Positions 11,813 to 23,000 of a DNA stretch of 64,000 nucleotides are shown piece by piece. Origin of the DNA: Watersipora subatra (Eukaryota > Bryozoa > Gymnolaemata > Cheilostomatida > Watersiporidae); the NCBI RefSeq assembly GCF_963576615.1, contig NC_088711.1, positions 11,030,869-11,094,868 of the forward strand, written 5' to 3'. The notes below the pieces were generated by a model. The model was given only the letters and a program-made list of their open reading frames with translations, had not been told where the DNA came from and did not search any database. A program made the position numbers and the translations under genes. Each line of letters starts with the position of its first letter. The stretch's first letter is position 1.

Positions 11813-14357
11813 GTGCAGTCGAGTATGAGATTTATCCAGCCGGGAGTAAGCAGCAAGGAGATCTACTTGTGTCATCAAATGGGTGCAGCTATGTCGTCAA
11901 TAAAACTTGCAAAAAATTGATGGTAGAAAGACAGTCTATTGGGTTTGTAGAAAATGAAGAAAATGCAAAGCCAAGGTTACCCAGAGCGACAGTTGGAATC
12001 TGCATAAAAGGCATCCGGCTTACGCACGGTATGAGAAGTAACGTTAGAGGCACTCAATCTCATTTATAAACCTCTAAAATTATTCAATGCAATGTTTGGC
12101 TGAAGCTTTTCATACTAAAGATTAGCCTATAAGAAAGCTGTTCATGACTCTGACTAATATAATAGATTAAAAAAGAAGCAAAGCTGAAACCTTTCTCGAG
12201 CGCTACCTCGATAGGAGACAACAACTTGAAAGAGTTTATTACAAAATGTACAACCAGCAGCAGTTTTTCAAGACAAAATTTAATAAGGATGGCCAATAAA
12301 ATAAGAGAGAGGCAGACCAAAACATCCAAAGTCAAAGGATTTCAAGGTGAGTCAGCCTAGAATTTTATCATATATAATTTTAATATAGAATTATTAATTG
12401 AAAAAATCGATTGTAATCTAATTGAACGTACTGCTGCTTAGAAAAACTAACTTTACTTGCGCTTTAACTTCGCAATAAAGGTTGATATTCTGAAAATCTG
12501 ATATGGTAATTTAACTGTGACACCAAATATGAAACAGTATCTAAAATATTTTTAGCTTAAACTTGATGCCATATTAAAATACTTTTTGCGGGCGGACATT
12601 CAAATTGATGGCGATAGGCACTTAATATTTTCCACTGACACTCAGCTAGATCAACTAAAGAAATCGAGAACTCTGTATTTGGATGGAACCTTGAGCGTGA
12701 AAAGCCCTTCTGAGCAGCTGCTCCAGCAGGATGCTTCAGCAAACAAGTGCCACTTTTACACGTATCAAACTCAAAAAGAAGAAAATTGGATTACATTCAG
12801 GTATAAATCTTTATAGAATATTTGTTTCCCAAGAGCCAATTTTCACCCAACACTGCCTCTTTGAATGCTATCTCATTGTGTTATCGGTGCCATAATTTCT
12901 TTCCAGGTATCAAAAGACATTAAAGAACGACTTGCACCTGGTTTGAATGCGAAATATGCAATGGCTGACTATGAGTTAGTTGAGAAAGTATTTTTTAACA
13001 ATAATATTAGGAATGAGCATTTAATTACACATGCGTTCACATTGAAATATGTTTCATTATTTAAAATAGGTTTGTTATGTCCATTCCAAACTAAATTTGT
13101 CACAAAAATTAAGCGGTTATATGTGCTACTTCAAAATATTATGGACACATTTTCAAATATTAAAGAAAAGTTTTAACTTTGTAAAACATTAAGCTGCCTC
13201 GGTATCGCCGTTGCGTAACTGGACGCATCTGTGATTAGTACAATGATTTGGGTTTAGTCAATAGTAATGGCATGCTTCTGTCATGTAGCGACAATGCTCG
13301 GTAGTGTTCTCATGTTCTAGTAAAGAAACACACCGCCAGGACTAGTTTTTATAAGCTACCTTGGATGGTCCTAACACTTGTCAAGGGCTTCTTCTCGAAC
13401 TGTCATATTAACCCGAAGGAATGAATTTTGCAACACGTCCAGTCTGACAGAGTCAGGGAGCCATTTCACTTGCCCAATGTGCGAAGGACAGAGGCGGATC
13501 TTTAACGTGCCCACGTTGTCAGTGTGGTAAAGGGGCCTCCAAGTTATGGTCTAGATCCGAAAGACCCAGCAATTTAGAGTTGAAAGCTTGCTGAGAGCTT
13601 TTTGTCAGATCAGCATTAAGCAGGGCTCGAACTACCAACCCCATGGTTGACAGTCAATAGTAACAATGGTTATTCTCATTGCAATGCCAATGAATATAAA
13701 TAGAATAATATGTTTCTCCATTTTAGCCCTGTGGAAAGCAGTCCATGAGGTATTTGGAACAGAGCTAGAGATGAAAGGTTGTCACTTTTACTTTTGCCAA
13801 TCTATCCACTGTAATATGAAAAACTACGGACTATCAAAGAGCTATCGTAATAAGAATGACAAAGTGAGAAAACTGGTCACAATGTTGTATGCCTTAGCGC
13901 TTGTACCAGCCAACAGTGTAGAAAATGTGTTCAATTATAGCTGTGATAGAGCAGAAGAAGACATAGAGGAACAGGACTATAGAACATTTAGCTTACTAGA
14001 CTACTTTGAAAGATTTTGGTTAAGTGACAATCATCAAGGGTGGAGCCCAAAAGACTGGTGTGTTTATGGTTGAGACATTAGGACCAACAACGTCTTAAAA
14101 GGATGGCATAGAAAACTAAATGGGTTGCTACCGCATCCACACCCTAATATGTATTTACTTTTGTCCATTCTGCATAGTGAAGCGGAAAATATAATAAACT
14201 AAGTAGCACAAGGGTTAGAAAATGAGCAGCAACTAAGAAAACAGACACAAAGCACAAAATATAGAAATAACAAATTACAAACTTTATGGAACAGCTTGCA
14301 GAACAAAGAAATTTCACTTTCAAAGTTTATCAAGGCAGCCATAAAATCTAACATTTG
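11813..14357 (+). pseudogene. decayed FLYWCH-MULE transposase copy
   Basis: Pieces of a Mutator-like transposase with an N-terminal FLYWCH zinc finger run in order. NGCSYVVNKTCKKL (about 11880) is followed in another frame by YWVCRK and RKCKAKVT, the FLYWCH core with an internal stop. A basic linker (about 12160-12345) comes next. Then DGDRHLIFSTDTQLDQL and YLDGTLSVKS (12600-12710) carry the first catalytic Asp, and KYAMADYEL (about 12955) the second acidic motif. ALWKAVHEVFG and GCHFYFCQSIH (13727-13810) follow. Next come WSPKDWCVYG, a stop at 14071-14073, and IRTNN...GWHRKLN. The C-terminal helix region ends LWNSLQNKEISLSKFIKA, with a stop near 14357. The frame changes and at least two stops (near 14073 and 14201) mean it is not functional. 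Several joints look like introns (CAAG|gtgagt near 12346). No terminal inverted repeats were identified. Confidence 0.75.
13200..13660 (-). mobile_element. SINE-like insertion splitting the MULE transposase
   Basis: This block is richer in GC than its neighbours and has no coding match; it interrupts the transposase between its second acidic motif and the ALWKAV motif. On the minus strand it begins with a tRNA-like stretch, GACTGTCAACCATGGG then GGTAGTTCGAGCCCTG, which resembles an RNA polymerase III B box. Only the 3' part of a tRNA head is visible. The ends are approximate and no target duplication was established. Confidence 0.45.
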
Positions 14358-15301
14358 ATAGATTTGATATCAAACATCAACATTTGATAGATTTTGAGTG
14401 TGCTACTTTTACTATATTTGGTTTTATTTTATAAAATAGAATTTGATGATGTATAATGGCAGTATACCGATAATTGTTATTTTTAGCTATTTGTCATAGC
14501 ATTAAAGCCGTCTTAATAATATTATGAACTATGCCATAAGTTAAAGTTGACAGGTCATTCATTACTGAATAAACTATTTGAGAAATCAATTTTATTGATA
14601 TATTTTTTAATGTTTTTACTACAATTTTAATCTGCAAATTTGAGAGTTGAATCTCAACAATTTAATAAACAAATATTCCAGAAGCTATTAAGTTACCAAA
14701 GATCCCAAAGCGCTCCTTTGTATAATTGCAGCATTAATTTTTTGGAGAAATAGCTACAATGCAATGAGTCAGTGCACTTCTAGGAATATCAATTATGCAA
14801 TTACAAGCATACTTGCACAACTTGCATATGCACATACATGTATGCAATGATATTCATCCCCCATTGATGTATATCATTGGGGGCTGTATATCATTGATGT
14901 ATGCAATTGATTCGGATTATTGCACAGCTATACTGATGAATAAATCCGCAAGCTTAGAAAGTATATGGGATTATACCACAGTTGCACATAAAAAAACTTG
15001 TAGTATAACACTACCATTGCGCTATAATTCCTAAAAAGTATATATATATATATACTGATGAAGAAGAAGGTTGCAGTTCACTAGAAGAGAGTGGTCAATA
15101 TTAAAATAAAGCATTTATATAAAATATATTAAAAACTGAAAACTTTAAAAACTGTTTACTACTTAAAGGTTCGTGGTTGTTGCCATTCATCAGGTAAAAT
15201 TAAAATGATCTGAAGCTCATACATGTATGACTGTATGCAAAAACACATCGAGTAGTTTAACGATAAAAGCCAGCTATATATAATACAACGATTTAATTGG
15301 C
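14358..15301. other. AT-rich DNA, no gene seen
   Basis: Only short low-complexity tracts stand out, including a (TA)n run at about 15037-15054. Open frames here are short and have no recognisable motifs. Confidence 0.4.
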
Positions 15302-16290
15302 TCATGTCACAGCATTGAAAATCAAGTGCTTATTTGAATGCCTGCACATTGACACTAGCTCGTTTCGTGAGTTTAAACTTGCAAGCTCAGGTTTGTATAG
15401 AATTAAGTACTTCTCCCAAATGCACAAATTACAGCGTTTTCCAGTCTTATTGTAACTCCTCGCTTTTTTCAATACTCTCCGCTTGATGTCGTACTAGATG
15501 GACCGATCTTTAAGCTGCCATATATAACTACTTAGCTCTGTTGATGTTCGTTTTGATGAATTGTTGAAGCTGCTACGATGGTTGTAATATCTTTTCTTGA
15601 ATGGGCCCTCTGTCAGGCCAACATATGTTTGTTTGGCAGCATCAGGTTTGTTAGTCATAACTGTAACCTGATAGATGACAAGACCTGGACATGCATGCAT
15701 TTGGCAGTAGACATGTATCTTTGTCTCGACATGTGCATGTTGCTGTTGGCTTTTCGTTTGATAGTTGCGCTATGTTGTTATTCACAATAATCTGTCCAAT
15801 ATTCTTCATGCAGCTATAGCTAAGTTTCACATTGTTTCTATTAAATATCGAATAAAGCTTGTGATCTTTGGGAAATTCTTCACTCAGAGCTCTGAAGAAA
15901 AGCTTTCCTATATTGGTGGCAACATTTTCAGAAAAAGGGGGTTTATACCAAGGTATATTTCTCCTGCGTTTGTTTCGGATGTTATGCGATGTTGTATTCT
16001 CACTAAATGTCAATTTATGATGGTATTCACTTCTATTAAGGGCTTCTTGGTGTTCTTTCGTATTTTGTCTAAATATATCTTGATTGGATGATATTGTGGA
16101 GAGGCGCAGGTTGACTGATGCTGAAATGTTTTTGATGATGGAGGATGGGTGGTTAGATCTTGTGTGCACGTATCTAGGCGTATGATTGGGCTTGCTAAAG
16201 GGTCTATATAATTCATTCTGTAGATCTAAGGATATATCCAAAAAGTCAATGATGCTTTTATTTGCATCTACAGCTATTTTTAGTTATATT
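15302..16290 (-). mobile_element. 5'-truncated Penelope-like retroelement with GIY-YIG endonuclease
   Basis: Read on the minus strand, the pieces follow the C-terminal half of a Penelope-like element. The end of the reverse transcriptase thumb region comes first (DFLDISLDLQNELY, PNHTPRYVHTRSNHP), then the connector (IPWYKPPFSENVATNIGK and YSCMKNIGQII). A Cys cluster CTCRDKDTC follows, then the GIY-YIG core KQTYVGLTEGPFKKRYYNH and ELSSYIWQLKD. Last is the terminal motif KRCNLCIWEKYLILYKPE and ASLNSRNEL. The reverse transcriptase core is missing at the 5' side, where a (TA)n run begins at 16297. The copy is broken, with a frame change before the GIY-YIG core and an internal stop after it. The cysteine-linked GIY-YIG tail places it in the endonuclease-bearing Penelope/Poseidon-type branch; the exact clade is inference. 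Confidence 0.85.
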
Positions 16291-16296
16291 TTTAGT

Positions 16297-16322
16297 ATAT
16301 ATATATATATATATATATATAT
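16297..16322. repeat. (TA)n microsatellite at the truncated end of the Penelope element
   Basis: A pure TA run abuts the 5' truncation point of the Penelope-like element. It may be the insertion target. Confidence 0.8.
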
Positions 16323-16329
16323 AACATCA

Positions 16330-17004
16330 AAATTAGGTATACAATCTCAAAATATTTCACTAAATGTAGCCTGTGAAACAAATTAACTTATGTGTCGATA
16401 AAGTCGTGATAGCTTTAGACAAACCAAAATTTGCCTCGCAAATTTGATCATGTAATAAAGTAACATGCAATACGTTGTACATGTATATATTATTACACCT
16501 AAATGTCGCATAACTCCATAAAATCAGTTGCATGCATATCACAAGTGTGTATGCGTGCGAAATATTTTCTGGTACAGCAGTTATAGCATAGCATATGTTT
16601 AGCTGATGGAGCTAGTACAAAATTGTAAAGCTAAACTAACACTAAGTTGAAGATAACTTAACTAACAGGTAAAAACTTACTATTAATATTATAAATGATA
16701 ATGTTTTTGTCCAATATTATTGTTTTCGACCAAACCACTTGAGTTTTCGACCAAATCTACACTCTTTGACGAAAGGCTTGAATTTTGATTAATTAATGGC
16801 CTTTCGGCAAATTCGTATTGTGACTAATAGAATTTCGGCGAACTCACCAATAACCTCGCAGAACTACTGCATTTCGCCACTCACATTTAGCGCTCGAAGA
16901 CCGCATTGCCGTAGCTGACAAGAGTAATCGTCGTATCTATGTCATTGGCGTAGACCTAGCTCAAATATTTTTTACAGGTCAAGGATCGTTTTGTAAAATC
17001 AAAA
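16330..17004. other. SPTLC1 upstream region
   Basis: No other gene is seen. A stretch with repeated 'ttcgaccaaa' and 'ttcggc' motifs lies at about 16720-16860. A pyrimidine/AG acceptor-like site (tttttacag) ends near 16978, leaving room for a 5' UTR intron boundary before the SPTLC1 ATG at 17005. Confidence 0.35.
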
Positions 17005-20000
17005 ATGGCTTGGACTGAGAAGTTCTCAACTGAATATTTGAGGGAGCATTTCACTTTTCATCCAGTAGACATTGTAAATGGGCTGGCAACGGTGCGTTGT
17101 TTGATTTTTTTATAACTGTTGATCTATGTGATTTAATACGCATTGTTTGTGTCTGAGATATATTTTCTGTATTTCTTTAGCACTATTCTCCGAGCTTTAA
17201 GTTATTTTATAGTTTCAATCAGTTTGTCGATCGACCAATTTCAATAAATATGGAGATAATAATTTATACCGCAAGGAAAAAAACTGATGAAATAACAATT
17301 TGATTGATTATCCATAACAATATGAGGAGTCTTATAATGGAAGACTGAAGCTACAAAAGAACTTGAGAAAGTTAGCAGAAACAACTGGTATGAAGAGACT
17401 GATAACGCTAATCGTCACTCAAGATTTTGCTGAGCACCCATGTGTGCAACGTGTACCGCTTAGACATCATGAATTAATGTTACAAAGAAGTGCAAGTGGT
17501 TTGCTCATAAATGGTAGTGTATGGCTTTTTTACATGGCAGCATATGCTTCCAGAGAGTTGATAAAATGTAAAAGCGATAAAAGAGGCAGTGTTGTTTGCA
17601 TAAACTGACCAGCTTAATTACTGCATCTTAATTTTGTTTTAAGAATTGATGCCACAACATTAGTGTCATAGTATTTACAGAGCGATCCAACATTAGAGAA
17701 TTAAATGGAAGTCTGCTATTAAGTATAATACATAGATCTTTTTTAGAAGCTTGTACGCTTGTTTTCTCATACTTTACCGGTATCGGCCACCTAAGATTAA
17801 TCATCTATGCGCCGTAGTGTCATCTTATCAAATATACAACTTTTATGTAATTCTGTGCCACCACCCAAGCGGAGAGTGACCTCCATAGCTATATCTACAG
17901 CGGCTGAATTTTCTAGAATTAGTCAAAATAAGTCTTATTCAGAAAGACACAAATTTCTTGCTACAACCGTATATACTAATCTATTAATTTGTACTTTAAT
18001 AGTTAGAATTGTAAAGATCAGCTTCTTCAGTAGCCTAAAGAATAAGCAAGATTTCTTAGCCATAACGAAAAAACTCTAAAATAAATATTTTTAAAATTAA
18101 TTAGCTGATAAGGGGAAATAAATTAGGGCAGTATCTAAATCAGATTTCTAATTACATTCTTCAAATTACAAGTTGTAATGCGTATTTGAAAAAATAAGAA
18201 AACCTTAGTTACATACAAGTTTGACTAGTTGGTAAACATTAATCTGCTCTCTAAAATAATAAGGCAGTTTGAAAACACACTAGTCAGCTGTATTTCTCAT
18301 TGTCTATGAATATGGTATGTAAAATTTGTGCTCTCCAACTAGCTAGTGCCAGCGCAAGCTGACTTACTACGTGTGTAAGATTAGTAAGTAATTTTCTCCT
18401 ATACTTTCCAGAGCAGATGTAAAATAAAACATTTACTTGACTATTATAGTAGTTGGTTATATTTTTTACCCAAATGCTGTTTCACCGCCATCTGGTCATA
18501 GCTGGGTTCCTAGCTGTTAATCCTACTCAATATTTTACTTATAAACTTGACAGATCGTTATAGAAAAACACAAAACGAAACTTTTGATAAGGTACCATGT
18601 AAACTTCTTTTATTCAAGATATTGCTTACATCCCTTACACAGGAAATTAGCCTTTATTGAACATCTGCAAAGCCTCAGCTTGTTTTCTAGACAATTTTTT
18701 GCTTATAGGCTATATATGACCAAATTTATACGTAACTAAACCTGTCTCAGTGTTCCAAGGCTACTTAACTTAGTTCATCCTCTGTCTAATTCTCTTTTAG
18801 GCTCCAGCTTATCACCTGATCTTCGAAGTTCTTCTTATATTATGGATAATCAAGCTCTTATTTTTCACTAAAACATTCAAGCTTGATAAAACTGAATTAA
18901 CAGCAAAGGTAAGTGTTTTGTTAAACATTAAGGTGTTATGCTCGCAAATTACCATAGTTTAGTTTATGGGCTCAAAGGAGCTCATTCTTAAAAGAAAACC
19001 GGCAAAACCTCGCCAAAAACTCTTTTCCCGGAAGCTGAAAAGATTTAGTGAAAAAAACTATTTGTGGAGTTCCTCGGCAGTTTTAATCTTTTCTTTGCAT
19101 GGCTCAAATTATTGTTTGGTCGAATTTCAGCAAACTATCAATTGTTTTGAAAGTGGTAGATATCTTGTAACATGTCAAGGAATTATTTACCGTATAACCT
19201 CTATTTGAACGCCATCTTTACTTGAACCCTTCTTCTAATAGAACGCCACTATAGGAGAAGAGTTGAAAAATACAGCACCACCCTTTAATTGAGCGCCACA
19301 GCTATTAGGAAAACTTTCAGAACTTAATGTGTGGACCCTGTTACTAGTAAAGTTTTTTGCAGGAAAAACAAGAGCTGCTTGACGAATGGCAGCCAGTACC
19401 ATTAGTTCCAGAAGTAGAGGAGGAAATGCCTCACGGATTTCAGAGACATTTTACAGGGTGGGTGGCGTTTATTTAATGATTTCACTGCAAAAATTAATGC
19501 AGTTTTATAATAACGAGTACATCTTCCAGTCTTGTGCGCTGTGAGAGATTGTCATAAGTAATCATTATATGGGCGTGTTCATAAATAATGATGGGACATT
19601 TGTGATGACCTATCATTTACACATGTTGCACTTCATAGCTCCGGAACTACTACTTTGAAAGCAATAAATTTTATATTATCTGAAAGCCAAGAAAATACTG
19701 CATCAATTAATTCAAAGAATTTTATAATGGAAGCAAATGTGCATGTGTAGTGGCATCAAGTAACTCTAAATGTCCCATCATTATTTATGAACACGCCCAT
19801 ATGGAGAATTATCCCATGAATGCGGTATGGCGCCTTAGTGGTGTACTGGTAGTCTGCTTGCCTTTGAATGTGACACCTTGGGTTCAATTCCCATGTAAGG
19901 CAATGTTTGTTCCTAACGCTCTTAATGTGGCTTCGGACGACCAGACTTACACGACTCTTATTGTAGTAAAGATTTTTTAGTCTGTTAGTGACCGCACATG

Positions 20001-23000
20001 CGTTCATGTTTGTGTTGGCAGCAGAGTCTTTTTTGACTATGAGGCTGCTAATGTAAATTAGCTACTACTGTTGATTGAAATCAGTTTGAAACAAAATCAC
20101 CAGATTTAATGTTTTTTCTTCGTTGTTTATTTGTTAATAGTTTATTTCAAAACATGATCGTGTAATTACTAACGAACATAAAATAGACACCCCTATAAGG
20201 CGAATCTCCTTTTACGTAATTTGATTTACGATTTGAATAAAGAGGGTCCCATGGCTAGAGAAAAGTTTAAAAACTTTGATTTGAGTTGACATTGAAGGTG
20301 TGCGCTCCCCTTAAGTTAGTGTAAATCCACCGTAATCATAGACCCCAAGCCAACTGTATGTAATAAAAAGAGGAAAAGGTTTCAATACAAACCAATAGTT
20401 CCACTGTGACCAACAGTGACTGTACAGTCATTAAGTTAAAAAGTTATATTCTTTTCATTTTGAAGAGCCAAAGAAGGGAGTTTGGGAAGATCTTGCAACA
20501 GATTAAACCATTTAAATGTCTTTTACACCTCGTCTAACATAAAATCCCTATGATGTAAATGTTCTCGAAATGGATTATTTACATTGCAGGAGCATCTACT
20601 ATATATACAAAAAAGGCAGCTCATTAGAGCGCCCTATACTTTACCATTTCTATCATTTGTTACAAATACTCAAATACAAGCAACCATGGATTGGGTTTCT
20701 AAAATATCATGCTTTTTTTATCTTCTTGTCTTTGTCATTTTATGTTTTTTGAATAAAGAAAATTATTGTATTTTTTATAAGCCTATTTTTATGCCTGTGG
20801 CTTTATTTTTCCCATTAGCTTTGTACTTTGGTTACCGAGCTTGCTGAGGACTTGAGGCTGGTTCTACAGATGTAGTCCATTTGACAACCATAGACACATG
20901 TTTCAGACCTGGTTTATGCTAAAATACCAGATTTGCTAAAAATGAGGATTAGCAGTATTATGTCAGCTTTTCAACCAACTGGACTAATCTAATATAATTA
21001 TATTGTACTCGCATTTTATTCCCGTAACAATTATGTTAGTCTAGCGTGTTATTTCACTTCACCTTCTTTTACACTCAGTCTCCATGTCTACATTGATTTA
21101 GAATTCCTGGAAAAAGAATAACTATTGACAATAAAGAATATATCAACCTCAGCACACAGAACTTCTTAGGGATGATCGGAAACAAGGAGGTGGAGGTTAG
21201 TGATCTAAGTCAGCATTAACCACATGTTATGTACATCTCGTCATCGCTCACTGCACTCCATCAATGAGATTGTAGGAAAGGGTATGTTTATGTTTGTCTG
21301 TCTCTTGTAGAAAAGTGCTATTGCGACCGTGCAAAAGCATGGGGTGGGCTCATGCGGCCCCCGTGGTTTCTACGGCACAGTAGGTGAGTTCCATCATAAC
21401 ACTTTTGAGCTGACTTTCTAAATCATTATATACAATAAGTACTAACGCTTGGCTGATTTGGTTTCACCCATCAACTCTCATTAGCGTCTGTTGATATATC
21501 GAAGAATGTTCTCCACTGTAGTACTCCTTGGTACTTATGTAAACAGCAGGGCTCGTGAACGGGAAAGCTTAATTGTAGCAGTTTTAAATGATTGTCTTGA
21601 GGTTTGAAAAGCCAAATTTCCGATTTTTCTTCCTTTTAGTCAGATATCTGTAAAATGTACAAGGTTCAGAATATATGGGTCGCGGTCACAGAAACCATGG
21701 TTAAGTCGCAAATCACGAAGTTGAGTTATTTGACTTTAAAGTTGCACTAACTGAATTTATAATATTGGTAACGATTTTTGTAACACGTGCCTCTGGACCA
21801 ATCAAAGAGTGATCTTTCTGAATATTAAGTCAGTTTAGATAACAAATGTCTTTAAACCTCGGAAAAAACCCTTAAAACCGTTGCTATGCTAAACAGGAAG
21901 TACTCAAAAATGGCATCCGAAAAATGTAATCGTTTCTTTTTTGCCGATTTGAAAGATAATTCTGACATTTTGGACACTTATAATGAGTACTTTGGTATTC
22001 CAACTGATGTCCAAAGCAGTGTAAGTAAATGGAATGACCATGATATATTCCTAATCATTCTTATAAGATTATTACAATATTTAATTATAAGAATAATTAT
22101 TCGATTTTATAAGATTTAATTCTAAGAAAAAATATTTGAATTTGCAAGATCGAAGTATATAGTGACCGATGATGTGCAATATGTTACTGTCATTATTTTT
22201 TTAAAGATTTTGTTGATCATACTACAGTTGTGCTCAATATCGCGGTACTGCCAAGCCGTTTTTAATATCTGCAGAATTAAGTAATACATTTTCTTATAGA
22301 TATACAGCCATTTTTATGACAACCAGCCAAAATCTGTTTAGATTTTTAAATTCAGCATAATGTTTTTGATATAAAGACAAAAATCTAGATAAATATTACA
22401 ACCTCTTAAGATTGGTTGCTATGACGTTTTGAAATGTAAACAAAATTGTGCATCGGTTTTCGTTTCTCAGACTTTAGCACCAGTTTTCTCGGAACTATGT
22501 TTTCGCACTAATGGTAAACGTGCATTCAGTTTATTGACCATAAAATCTGCTGTAATTAAGCTAGAATCAAAATTTCTTTTGCAAAATAACTGAGAATTTT
22601 TTCCTTCTGCTAATGTAGATAGCTCTAAATCTTATAATCCTGACTTAACCATGGTTTCTGTGATCATGACACATATAAGGGTTGCCATTTGTAACCACTA
22701 GTATACCAATTACCAATAAACTGAAATCAAAATACAACAGGCTATGAATAAAATGCAAGCTATTCAGCAGCCCCTCAACAGTACGAGGGGTGATCATAAA
22801 GTTCCTGGAATCGTTTTCCTGGTCAAATATAAGACCATGTGCAGTTGTTTTGATTGTTCCATGTTGCTAAGCAGCACGGGATTTCCCCATAGCCAAAGTT
22901 TTACGCTTGTCAGAGCACCCGCAATGAAGTTATAGTAGGCAATGTCAAGGTCATTTTTTATCGTTCGTCGGATTTTTCGAAAATGAATGAAGTAGAAGAG

